Assembly (NCBI GenBank): GCA_022509085.1
Contig: JAFLTW010000003.1
Location: forward strand, 1 to 64,000
Source of the DNA: Muribaculaceae bacterium
Lineage (GTDB): Bacteria; Bacteroidota; Bacteroidia; Bacteroidales; Muribaculaceae
Direction: 5' to 3'
Length of the DNA stretch: 64,000 bases
In this document: positions 42,735 to 51,800 of the stretch, one piece after another
Layout of the letters: every line of letters starts with the position of its first letter
How positions within the stretch are numbered: position 1 is the stretch's first letter
Notes under the pieces: generated by a model
Told to the model about the DNA's origin: nothing
The model's database searches: none
The model's input: the letters and a program-made list of their open reading frames with translations, nothing else
Translations under genes and position numbers: made by a program

Positions 42735-42773
42735 TAAATTTGCATCATTCTACATATAAGATAGAATGATGCA
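42735..42773 (+). promoter_or_regulatory. -7 box and 12-bp perfect dyad before gpx
   Basis: TAAATTTG at 42735-42742 fits the -7 consensus. Directly overlapping its end, TGCATCATTCTA (42741-42752) and TAGAATGATGCA (42762-42773) form a perfect inverted repeat with a nine-base loop, covering the expected transcription start. It could be an operator or a 5' hairpin of the gpx mRNA. Confidence 0.6.
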
Positions 42774-42813
42774 GATTCTAATATTATTAATAAGATAAAT
42801 ATTGTTGGCAGGA

Positions 42814-43287
42814 ATGAAGATTTATGATTTTACGGTCAAGGATGCGAAAGGCAACGATGTGAGTCTTGCCGAGTATAAAGGCAAAATACTGTTGATTGTC
42901 AATACAGCTACCGGATGCGGGTTCACGCCGCAGTATGAGGGTTTGGAAAAACTTTACGAAACCTATAAAGACCAAGGGTTCGAGATTCTCGATTTCCCGT
43001 GCAATCAGTTTGCGAATCAGGCTCCGGGCACCGACGAGGAAATTGGCCAGTTCTGCACGTTACGTTACCATACCACCTTTCCACGATTCCGCAAAATCGA
43101 GGTAAATGGCGATAATGCCGCCCCGCTCTATAAATGGTTGAAGGAGCAGCAGAAAGGTGTGTTCGGTAGGGCCATCAAGTGGAATTTCACAAAATTCCTC
43201 GTTGACCGCGAGGGCAATGTCGTGGGGCGTTACGGCCCGATGACTACTCCGGCCAAGCTCGAAGGCAAAATCAAGAAACTGCTGTAA
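42814..43287 (+). CDS. Glutathione peroxidase-family thiol peroxidase
   Basis: The start is set at ATG 42814, preceded by GGCAGGA; an in-frame TTG at 42802 would add four residues. The 157-residue protein has the family motifs: catalytic Cys35 (not selenocysteine) in [33 protein letters not shown], and [12 protein letters not shown]. It removes hydroperoxides, in bacteria usually with thioredoxin as donor. The -7 box and a perfect dyad precede it, suggesting regulation by an oxidative-stress repressor. A broken small membrane-protein gene follows. Confidence 0.92.
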   Translation: MKIYDFTVKDAKGNDVSLAEYKGKILLIVNTATGCGFTPQYEGLEKLYETYKDQGFEILDFPCNQFANQAPGTDEEIGQFCTLRYHTTFPRFRKIEVNGDNAAPLYKWLKEQQKGVFGRAIKWNFTKFLVDREGNVVGRYGPMTTPAKLEGKIKKLL

Positions 43288-43357
43288 CATCCCATCCAAG
43301 GAGTCTATGGCAGATGCACACTGCTGCAAGTAAAGCTTTGGCTCTCACGAAGTATTT

Positions 43358-43654
43358 ATGAGTATAAAATCCTTTTTCGTCCAAATTGTCCAAACGGTCA
43401 AAGGATGGCTGGGGCGACTGTCTTTCCGCACGGGAGTCATCGTTCTGGCTATGTGAGTGCCCTTCTACATCATCTCTTTTGCGCAGATGGCGCTTCCGAT
43501 AAGTGTGTCGGCGAAAGGGGCATTGTGGGTTGTGTTTTTCGGACTTGCCAAGACGGCACAGTATGGCGGTCTGACCATCCTCGGCGCCGAGGGGATCAAA
43601 CGATTAAAAACCTACAGGCAGCGAAGGAAACCCGAGATGACTGAGGAACGTTAA
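43358..43654 (+). pseudogene. Small membrane-protein gene interrupted by TGA
   Basis: The frame from ATG 43358 reads MSIKSFFVQIVQTVKGWLGR, LSFRTGVIVLAM, then TGA at 43454-43456, and resumes in the same frame with VPFYIISFAQMALPISVSAK, GALWVVFFGLAKTAQYGG and KRLKTY to TAA at 43652-43654. The whole would be 98 residues with two membrane segments. The codon at the stop is plausibly Cys or Trp in intact relatives. The gene is probably inactive unless translation restarts at a later codon. Confidence 0.65.
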
Positions 43655-45585
43655 GGGAGTCCGGGTTTTTTCTTTGAAGACTTGCGCGGAGGAGCTACCG
43701 GCGAGGTCTTTTCAAGGTCGAGCAGGGCGAGAGCCTGCGCGTTGAGGTAGGTGGGGATGGAGAAGGGCGACTTGGAGAGGCGCGACAGCAACGCCGACTT
43801 CAGCATCACATGGTCGGCCAGTGTCGTGAACGTCTTCTCCAGCCGTTCGGCATGTCCCTGATTTTTGATGTCGCGAGGCATCTGCTGCAGAAACACCTGC
43901 AGATCTCTCATTATGTCAAGGAAATAGGCGCAGCCCTTCTTGATCCGCTCCCGCAGGTTGCTCTCAGGATCGGACAATGCCTCAGACACGGAGCGCCCCC
44001 GGTAGGAGGCCAGGAAGCGGCGTCCTACGTCACAAAGTTTCCCGTCAATCTCCTCCCTCCATTCAATGAGTCTCTTCTCGAGGCCGCGATGGGTAGGAAC
44101 GATGTATTCCATAGCATAGCGGGAGAAATCGGAGAAACTTCTCCTCAACGCCTCAAAACTGAATAGCTCGGAGAGCAGCGAGAATGCATACTCGTTTTTC
44201 AGTTGCTCCAAACGCCTGGCGTCCGGGGAATTCGTCTCGCAAAAACCCACGAACTCGTTGACGTTGCTGTCGGTGATGACGGCTCCGGGGGGCACGGGCC
44301 GGTCGAGCACCAAGCCCTCGAGCGAGCGGCAGCGGCTCAGCGCCACATACGTCTGGCCCGAAGCGAAGGAATGCATCGCGTCGATTATGGCGCGGTCGAA
44401 CGTCAGCCCCTGGCTCTTATGGATGGTGATGGCCCAGGCAAGCTGCAGCGGATACTGGCTGAAGGTGCCCACCACTTCCTGTACCACCCTTCCGTCGGCC
44501 TCGTCTACGAGGAAACGGGTGTTTTCCCACTCCATGCGCTCCACCTCGATAATGCCGTCGGAGTCGTGGGGCCTCACGCAGATCTTCTCGTCGGAGAGCT
44601 CAGTCACATTCCCGATCATCCCGTTGTAATAGCGGCGTTCGGAGCCGGTGTCGTTTTTGATAAACATCACCTGGGCTCCCTTCTTGAGTCTCAGACTTTT
44701 CCCGGCCGGAAAAGCCGACTCCGGGAAATCGCCCTTCACCTCGGCCTCAAATACGAATTCGGGGGAGGGAAGGGCAGCCAGGCGCGACTCGTTGATGACG
44801 GCCGCGCTGCGGTTGTGTGTGGTGAGGCGGATGTAGCCCTCGTCGTCGGCCGGATTGAAACCCGGTTGGAGGCGGCTGTTGAGCAGGGCCAGCGTCTCGC
44901 TGTCGGCCTTGCCGTCGCGTATGCTGTTGAGTATGTCAAGAAAGACGCGGTCAGACTGCCTGTAGACAGTAGAAAGCTCCACCGTGAGATAGCCGGCGCG
45001 TTTCAGCGCGTGGCTCTCGAAGAAATAGGGTGTGGCGTAATGAGGGCTCAGCTGTTCCCACTCCGGCTCCTTCACCACCGGCGGCAGCTGGCGGATGTCG
45101 CCGATGAGCAGCAGCTGCACGCCCCCGAAGGGAGCCGACGAATGGCGAATGCGCCTCAAGATGGAGTCGATGGCATCGAGAGTGTCGGGGCGCACCATGC
45201 TCACCTCGTCGATCACGAGCAGCGACAGCGATGAGATGAGCCTCTTCTTCTGCCTCGACATATTGAGAAACTTCCTGTCGGAGGTAAGGAACCCCTTCCC
45301 GGGGATGAAGGGAGCGAAGGGGAGCTGGAAGAAGGAATGAAGGGTGATGCCCGATGCGTTGATGGCAGCCACGCCTGTAGGCGCGAGCACTACAAGGCGC
45401 TTGCCCGTCTGTTCGCGCAGTCGCCTAAGGAAGGTGGTCTTGCCCGTGCCGGCACGGCCTGTCAGGAAAAGGTTGGCCCCGGTCTCCTCCACTATCTCCC
45501 ATGCCAGGTTCAGCTCACGGTTTACGGCATAGGCCGCTTCCGGCTCACATACCTGTTGCTCGAAATCCAGCTCGAAGTCTATCAT
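43651..45585 (-). CDS. Pif1-like superfamily 1B DNA helicase
   Basis: The 644-residue ATPase has Walker A GRAGTGKTT near residue 43, motif Ia APTGVAAINA, Walker B VIDEVSM, a GDIRQLPPV motif, YRQ motif (STVYRQSD), and the C-terminal motifs TIHKSQGLTFDRAIID and YVALSRCRSL. This is the Pif1/RecD-type order. It would unwind DNA 5' to 3' in repair or recombination. The last ~170 residues carry an HRDC-like or accessory region. It ends 4 bases inside the stop region of the broken membrane-protein gene on the other strand. Confidence 0.85.
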   Translation of the reverse strand: MIDFELDFEQQVCEPEAAYAVNRELNLAWEIVEETGANLFLTGRAGTGKTTFLRRLREQTGKRLVVLAPTGVAAINASGITLHSFFQLPFAPFIPGKGFLTSDRKFLNMSRQKKRLISSLSLLVIDEVSMVRPDTLDAIDSILRRIRHSSAPFGGVQLLLIGDIRQLPPVVKEPEWEQLSPHYATPYFFESHALKRAGYLTVELSTVYRQSDRVFLDILNSIRDGKADSETLALLNSRLQPGFNPADDEGYIRLTTHNRSAAVINESRLAALPSPEFVFEAEVKGDFPESAFPAGKSLRLKKGAQVMFIKNDTGSERRYYNGMIGNVTELSDEKICVRPHDSDGIIEVERMEWENTRFLVDEADGRVVQEVVGTFSQYPLQLAWAITIHKSQGLTFDRAIIDAMHSFASGQTYVALSRCRSLEGLVLDRPVPPGAVITDSNVNEFVGFCETNSPDARRLEQLKNEYAFSLLSELFSFEALRRSFSDFSRYAMEYIVPTHRGLEKRLIEWREEIDGKLCDVGRRFLASYRGRSVSEALSDPESNLRERIKKGCAYFLDIMRDLQVFLQQMPRDIKNQGHAERLEKTFTTLADHVMLKSALLSRLSKSPFSIPTYLNAQALALLDLEKTSPVAPPRKSSKKKPGLP

Positions 45586-45614
45586 CTCTGTCTAAGGTTT
45601 TTCTATGGGTCTTG

Positions 45615-47102
45615 TCAGCGGCGGCGATAGTCGAGAAGATAGACGGGGAGGGCGTAGATGAGCAGCAAGACGAGACGCACAAGGTAAGTCAGCCACATCT
45701 GGGCCGGGAAGGTGAGCCACTCGCCCAGCATGAATAGCAGACCCGCGAAGGCCGTATAGATGGCCATGCGCATCACGGGATACGGAAGGGGATAGTAATG
45801 CCGCCCGACAAGGTAAGAGAGGCACATCACCAGGAAATAGCTGATAAGGGCAGCCCATGCCGAGCCCATATAGCCGTCGGGGATACCGATGGCGCGTACA
45901 AGCCATATGTTGAGCCCCAGCATCAGAGCGAAGCAGATGAGCGAGAAATACATTCCCCAGCGAGTGCGGTCGGTAAGCTTATACCATAGCGAAAGGTTGA
46001 AGAATACCCCGAAGCAGAGTTCGGCGCCCATCATCACAGGCACCACCCTTAGGCCGCCCCAATAGGTGGGCGCGATGAAATGCTTCAGCAGAGGGAGGAA
46101 ATACATCACCCCAAGGAAGATGAACAGACCGAAGATCACGAAATACTTCATGGCGTCGCAATAGGCCTGCGTGCGGTCTTCGCCCTTACTGCGCGCCTGG
46201 GCGAAGATGAATGGCTCGTAGGCATAGCGGAAGGCCTGGGTAAACATCACCATCACGATGGCGATCTTCATGTTGGCGCCGTAGATACCCACCATCTCGC
46301 GAGCCTCCGTCTCGTGGCCCTCGAAGAGGTAGGGAATCAGGAGCTGGCCCATGTTCTGGCTCAGCACTCCGGCCACGCCCAGAATCAGCAGGGGCCATGA
46401 ATAGGAGAGCATGGATCGCAGCAGGCGGCTGTCGAAGATGCGCATACGCCCCATGAAGTCGGGGAGCAGGCAGAGGAGCACCAGCAACGTGCTGATGATG
46501 TTGGCCACGAAAATCCAGCCGATCCCGAACGCCTGGCCTCCCAGAGGGGCGTAAAACCAGTTGATGGCTCCTGCAGCCGCCCCCTTGGCCAGGGCCGGGC
46601 AGCAGAGCAGGAAGAAAAGGTTGAGGGCGATGTTGAAGCCTACGTTGAGCAGCTTTATGCCGGCAAATCGCAGCGACCTGTTGCGGTAGCGCAGGTAGGC
46701 GAAGGGGATGTTGGAGAAGGCGTCTACGGCCACCGTGACGCCCAGCAGCCACACGTAGAGGGGATGGCGCGGCAGAAGGAGAGCGCTTGAAACCGGACGT
46801 ATGAATATGGAGAGAAGGATAATGAAAATAAGCGACGTCGTGCCCACGGAAATAAGCGACGTGGAGTAGACGGCCGCGGGGTTGTCGCTCTTGTTGGCGA
46901 AGCGGAAAAAGCCGGTCTCCATCCCGTAGTTGAGGATGATGAGGGCCACGGCCGTAAAGCTGTAGAGATAGCTCACGATGCCGTATTCCTCGGCCGGGAA
47001 GAGGTAGACATAGAGTGGGACGAGGCACCAGTTGAGGAACCTCCCGATGATACTGCTCAATCCGTAGATGGCGGTATCCTTGGCCAGAGCGCGAACACCC
47101 AT
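45615..47102 (-). CDS. Oligosaccharide flippase-family membrane protein
   Basis: The 495-residue polytopic protein (about 12-14 hydrophobic segments) opens MGVRALAKDTAIYGLSSIIG and follows the Wzx/MOP pattern (VPLYVYLFPAEEYGIVSYLY, ILNYGMETGFFRFANKS). Such proteins flip lipid-linked saccharides across the inner membrane. In Bacteroidales this gene is commonly beside ruvB, as here (31 bases after it). The substrate is unknown. Confidence 0.85.
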   Translation of the reverse strand: MGVRALAKDTAIYGLSSIIGRFLNWCLVPLYVYLFPAEEYGIVSYLYSFTAVALIILNYGMETGFFRFANKSDNPAAVYSTSLISVGTTSLIFIILLSIFIRPVSSALLLPRHPLYVWLLGVTVAVDAFSNIPFAYLRYRNRSLRFAGIKLLNVGFNIALNLFFLLCCPALAKGAAAGAINWFYAPLGGQAFGIGWIFVANIISTLLVLLCLLPDFMGRMRIFDSRLLRSMLSYSWPLLILGVAGVLSQNMGQLLIPYLFEGHETEAREMVGIYGANMKIAIVMVMFTQAFRYAYEPFIFAQARSKGEDRTQAYCDAMKYFVIFGLFIFLGVMYFLPLLKHFIAPTYWGGLRVVPVMMGAELCFGVFFNLSLWYKLTDRTRWGMYFSLICFALMLGLNIWLVRAIGIPDGYMGSAWAALISYFLVMCLSYLVGRHYYPLPYPVMRMAIYTAFAGLLFMLGEWLTFPAQMWLTYLVRLVLLLIYALPVYLLDYRRR

Positions 47103-47133
47103 TTCTTAAGGCAAAGCGGAAAAAAGCTGAGGG

Positions 47134-48168
47134 TCAGTCAATGTCGAAGAGGGTGGCGTCGCGGGCATCGCGTTGGCGTCCGAGATGGCGGTAGGCCAGG
47201 TCGGTCACCTCCCGACCGCGGGGCGTGCGCTTTATGAAACCCTCCTTGATAAGGAACGGCTCGTATACCTCTTCGATTGTGCCGGCCTCCTCTCCCAAGG
47301 CTGTGGCGATGGTGGAGAGTCCCACGGGGCCGCCCTTAAACTTGTCGATTATTGTTAGCAGTATGCGGTTGTCGATCTCATCGAGCCCGTAGCGGTCAAT
47401 GTTGAGTGCCTCGAGACTGAGGCGGGCTATGGGGAGGTCGATTCGTCCGTTGCCCTTCACCATTGCGAAGTCGCGCACACGGCGCAGCAGGGAGTTGGCG
47501 ATACGCGGCGTGCCGCGGCTGCGCAGGGCAATCTCCTGGGCGGCATCTTCCTCGATGGCCGTGGAGAGCAGGCGCGCCGACCGCTTCACGATGCCCTTCA
47601 GCACGTCATGGTCGTAGTATTCCAGGTGGCAATTGATGCCGAAGCGGGCACGCAGGGGCGAGGTGAGCAGGCCGCTGCGGGTGGTGGCCCCGACAAGAGT
47701 GAAGGGCGAGAGGGAGAGCTGCACGCTCTTGGCTCCCGGGCCTTTGTCGAGCAGGATGTCGATGCGGTAGTCTTCCATTGCGGAGTATAGATACTCCTCC
47801 ACGATGGGGTGCAGGCGGTGGATCTCGTCGATGAAGAGCACGTCGTGAGGCTCCAGGCTCATCAGGATGCCGGCCAGGTCGCCCGGCTTATCGAGCACGG
47901 GACCGGAGGTAACCTTGAAGCCTACCCCGAGCTCGTTGGCCACTATGTTGGAGAGAGTGGTCTTTCCGAGTCCGGGAGGGCCGTGGAGCAGGGTGTGGTC
48001 GAGGGCCTCGCCGCGCATCTTGGCCGCCTCGACGAAGACGCGGAGGTTGGCTATGATTTTCTCCTGGCCGCTGAAGTCGTCGAAGGCGAGGGGGCGGAGG
48101 GCTTTCTCGATGTCGGCCTCTGCCTTGTTGCGCTGCGGGGCGCCGGTGTCGCGTATGTCAAAATCCAT
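47134..48168 (-). CDS. ruvB: Holliday junction branch migration ATPase RuvB
   Basis: The 344-residue AAA+ motor drives branch migration with RuvA. It has the N-terminal [14 protein letters not shown], Walker [12 protein letters not shown], Walker [10 protein letters not shown], sensor 1 [19 protein letters not shown], and the C-terminal winged helix ([17 protein letters not shown]). Length is standard. It follows yidD by 39 bases on the same strand. Confidence 0.97.
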   Translation of the reverse strand: MDFDIRDTGAPQRNKAEADIEKALRPLAFDDFSGQEKIIANLRVFVEAAKMRGEALDHTLLHGPPGLGKTTLSNIVANELGVGFKVTSGPVLDKPGDLAGILMSLEPHDVLFIDEIHRLHPIVEEYLYSAMEDYRIDILLDKGPGAKSVQLSLSPFTLVGATTRSGLLTSPLRARFGINCHLEYYDHDVLKGIVKRSARLLSTAIEEDAAQEIALRSRGTPRIANSLLRRVRDFAMVKGNGRIDLPIARLSLEALNIDRYGLDEIDNRILLTIIDKFKGGPVGLSTIATALGEEAGTIEEVYEPFLIKEGFIKRTPRGREVTDLAYRHLGRQRDARDATLFDID

Positions 48169-48207
48169 TATGGTGTCAGGCTGTTGATAAGGGGGATAAG
48201 ATGGGGG

Positions 48208-48429
48208 TTATTGTCGTTTTGGGGGCACGGGGTCGTAGCCGGAGCCTCCCCACGGGTGGCAGCGTAGAATGCGCTTCAGGGCGAGCCAGAGGCCGCGGGC
48301 CGGCCCGTGGATGGTGATGGCCTCTATTGCATACTGGCTGCATGTGGGGCTGTATCGGCACGCCGCGGGGAAGTGGGGGGAGATGGCGAGCTGATAGAAG
48401 CGTATGGGGAGTATCAGTAGACGTCGCAT
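48208..48429 (-). CDS. yidD: Membrane protein insertion efficiency factor YidD
   Basis: The 73-residue protein shows the complete family pattern: [15 protein letters not shown], the Cys motif [15 protein letters not shown], and [19 protein letters not shown]. It aids YidC-dependent membrane insertion. Its start lies 16 bases inside the end of rnpA, the usual arrangement. Confidence 0.96.
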   Translation of the reverse strand: MRRLLILPIRFYQLAISPHFPAACRYSPTCSQYAIEAITIHGPARGLWLALKRILRCHPWGGSGYDPVPPKRQ

Positions 48430-48872
48430 TCAGTCTTGGGTATGGCGTCGCGGTTTTCATTCAGTTTTTCGCAGAGGCGCGCCATAAGGCGCTCGAGCTT
48501 GCGAGAGATGTCTGCGAAAGAGGCGTTCTCCTCCTTCATGTATACCAGGCCGATGCTTACGGTGCGCACGTCAGGGAGCGCAGCCACTGCCTCGAGCAGC
48601 GGAGAGCGTCCCAGCCTGAAGGCCTCGCGTATGCGACGGCGCATCAGCACCCTGTCTACGGCCTTGCGCCGCTTCTTCTTAGGCACCGACACGAGCACCT
48701 GCACGGGCCCGATGAGGTCGGGCACACGGCTTCGGAAGTTCTCCTCAAGCTCCTTCTGCGTGAGCGGGCGCCACATCATCTTGATGGGATACTCGATGAG
48801 CTTGGAGCCGTCGGAAAAGAGACGTTCCTGGAGCGACCTGTGGTGGAGGCGGGCACTCTTGGGGAGTTTCAT
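48414..48872 (-). CDS. rnpA: Ribonuclease P protein component
   Basis: The 152-residue basic protein supports the RNase P RNA in 5' maturation of tRNA. The conserved basic helix is seen in [20 protein letters not shown]. The N-terminal [17 protein letters not shown] fits the substrate-binding part. It is longer than many RnpA proteins, as is usual in Bacteroidota. Its ATG directly abuts the stop of the RNase R-glycosidase frame, and yidD overlaps its end. Confidence 0.92.
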   Translation of the reverse strand: MKLPKSARLHHRSLQERLFSDGSKLIEYPIKMMWRPLTQKELEENFRSRVPDLIGPVQVLVSVPKKKRRKAVDRVLMRRRIREAFRLGRSPLLEAVAALPDVRTVSIGLVYMKEENASFADISRKLERLMARLCEKLNENRDAIPKTECDVY

Positions 48873-51800
48873 TTAGTTGTCGAGGCTCGTGATTACCAGG
48901 CGGTCTACGATGGCATGGTTGGTGTTGAGGTTCATGTTGGAGTCTTCCGGGAGATACTGCAGCTCTACGGTGTGCTGCCCCGCGGGGAGGGTGAGGGAGA
49001 CGCTGTTGGAGCTGCCCCAGTCGTTCCAGTTGGCCACGCCGCGCTGCGGCATTACGAGCGTGCCGGCCTTCCGGCCGTCGACTATTATGGAGCGCACCGC
49101 TGCCTTGTTTTCGGTGTTGACCGGTCCGTTGCCGTTGGCGTAGACCACGCTGAGGGAGTAACGGCCGGCGGGGACGTCGACGGTGAATTCCACGGGTGCG
49201 GAGTTCTTGTCGGTCTCGGCGAAACCTCCTTCGGTGAAGCCCTCGAGGGGTGCCGTGGGGATGTAGCTCACCTCGGGCGAGGCGAGAGCCGTCTGCAGGG
49301 AGGCCGGCTTGACGCTATATTTGGTGCGGTTGCTGCGGGGCTCGGAGGCGAAGCCGGGAGTGCCGTCGGTGGCAACGCCTACCACCTGCCACTCGCCGGG
49401 AGCGTCGAGGGGCCACGAGGTGAGACGGGTGCGGGCCACCTCCTCACCGTTGCGCAACACGATATATTCTCCGATGTATTCAATGGGGTTCCAGCGGAGT
49501 GAGCCGTCTTCTATCCATGCCACGGGGGTAAGAGGAGCCTTGAGGTTGGCTACCCTGTTGAGCTCCATGGCGGGAATGGGTTGATTGTCCATTTTCACCA
49601 CAATCTTGGGACTGCCCCTAAGCACCTCGGCCGGAATCACGGCATCGGGGTTCATCCGCTTGCCGTTGACGGTGAGAGATGCCACGCGGCTTCCGTAGCC
49701 CTCCACTGTGATTGTGAGGGAGTTGTGGCGGTATGGGAAGTTTTCAAGGGTGCGTGTGCCGGCAAAGGCCTCGGGTACAAAAGGCGCAATGCGTAGCCCG
49801 TTTTTCTCGAAGTGGATGCCGAAAAGTATCTGCTGCGTCAGGGCGAGATTGCCCGAGAGGCTCCAGAGCATGTTGCTGGAGTTCAGTTCGGTAAATATGT
49901 CGCCGTTGTCGAGGTTGAGATTCTCCTTGTTGGTGGCAAAAAGTGCGGCCGGGCGCACAATGGAGCCGAAGCCCTCCATCACGCCGTCTTCATTCCCGGC
50001 CTTCGCCTGGGCGAGGGTCCAGTAGGAGGCCACGAAGGGCCAGAGGGCATTGTTGTGATAGTTGGGTATATCGGGTATTTGGGGGTAGAAAACCGGGGCT
50101 CCGTAGGGGGTCTGGGGGAAAGATTCGGAGAGAGCCTTCTGCCGATCGGGAGAGGCTACGTCGTAGAGGATGGCCAGGGCGCTGCCAAGGGCCTCGGCAC
50201 GGGGGTTGAGCATCAGGTTGTCGCGCCCGTAGGTATACATTCCCCAATATCCCTTTCCGGGGATGTCGAATGTCTCCTCTATGGCTTTGGAGAGCTCTTC
50301 GGAGCGACTGAAAAACTTCTGTGCTGCCTTGTCTTTACCGAGGTCCAGTGCCATCTCACCAGTTGCCTTGAGAGCCGCAGCGTAGAGCACGTTAGTGCCC
50401 ATGGCCTCGCTCTGGGCTATGTCGGCTGTCTGCATCCAGCGGGGATAACTCTGTTCGCGCCAGTCGATAAACGAGGTCTCGCCCTTTATGAGTCCGCGGG
50501 GACTGATTACGGTTTTCTCGTCTTTATCGAGGGAGTTGGCTGCAATGGGATAAACCGTCTGCAGCCACCACTTGTCGCCCGTAACCTTATACACTTCGTA
50601 TGCCGCGAGAATCCAGATCATACGATCGGTGCTTATTGGCCATGCGCCGCCGCTTCCCGTATCCTGAATAATCTGGTGTTCCGGATTCACTTTTTTAAGC
50701 AGCGACACCATTGACGCCTTCGGCTGGAGGGCAGCCATTGAGAGGATAATCGAGTAGGAGACATCGCGGGTCCAGACTCCGGCCCACTCCTTGCCGGTGC
50801 GCAGCGTGGTGTCAGGTTCCACTGCGTTTACCATCTCGTCGAGCCCCATATTGTAGACGGCCTCGAGCAGCTTGTTGGGGTCGCTGAGGCGCGGATACTT
50901 GCTGAGGTCGTTCTTGCGGATCCACACCTGGTCGATGGGAAACTGATATCCGGGGCGCCCCTTGTAGGTGGAGCGGATCTCCTCGGGGCTCACGGCCCAG
51001 GCCATAAACTCATCCTGGAATATGGTGTCGCCTCGCCATTCGTAAGCGTCTGTGGCCACGACCGTGGGTGCGGAGCCGGGGTTGCTTTGGGCGGAGGCTG
51101 AGCCGAAGAGTGAGGCGGCGCCGACGGCCAGAAGGGCTATGACGCTTTTGAAGCGGGCTCCGCGCCGGCGCGACTTCTTCTGCTCGGCCGGACGGTTGTG
51201 TTTCTTCACCTTGCGCCCCTGCGGAGGGATGCCGCGGTCGGCTACGAGCGAGAAGTCGAGCTGTTTCTTCTCAAGGTCAGTGCGCGCGACGATTACCTTC
51301 ACCTGGTCGCCCACGGTGTATTTCTTATGGGTGTTGACTCCGACAATGCAGTAGTTTTTCTCGTCGAGCTCGTAGTAGTCGTCTTCGAGGTCTCGGATGG
51401 GGACGAGTCCCTCGCAACGGTTTTCGTCGAGTTCCACGTAGAATCCCCAGCCGTTTACGCCGGAAATCATGCCGTCGAACACCTCTCCGAGATGTTGGGT
51501 CATATACTCCACCTGCTTGTAGCGTATCGAAGACATCTCGGCCTTGGCGGCGGTCACCTCCATCTCTGTGGAGTGGACACACTGCTTCTCCACCTGCTTC
51601 TCATCAGCGCTGCGCATGCCGTCGGCATAGCGCGCCAGCAGGCGGTGAACCATCATGTCGGGATAACGCCGGATGGGGGAGGTGAAGTGGGTATAGTAGG
51701 GGAGGGCGAGGCCGTAGTGGCCAATGTTGTCGACGGAATATTTTGCCTTGGCCATGCTTCTCATGGCCAGGATAGTGAGCATGTTTTCCTCGCCGCGGCC

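Noticed and set aside
43454-43500. Selenocysteine reading of the TGA with a GCGC-AGATG-GCGC hairpin ~27 bases on
   Set aside because: The stem is only four pairs, the position is in a membrane segment rather than a redox motif, and the neighbouring peroxidase uses Cys.
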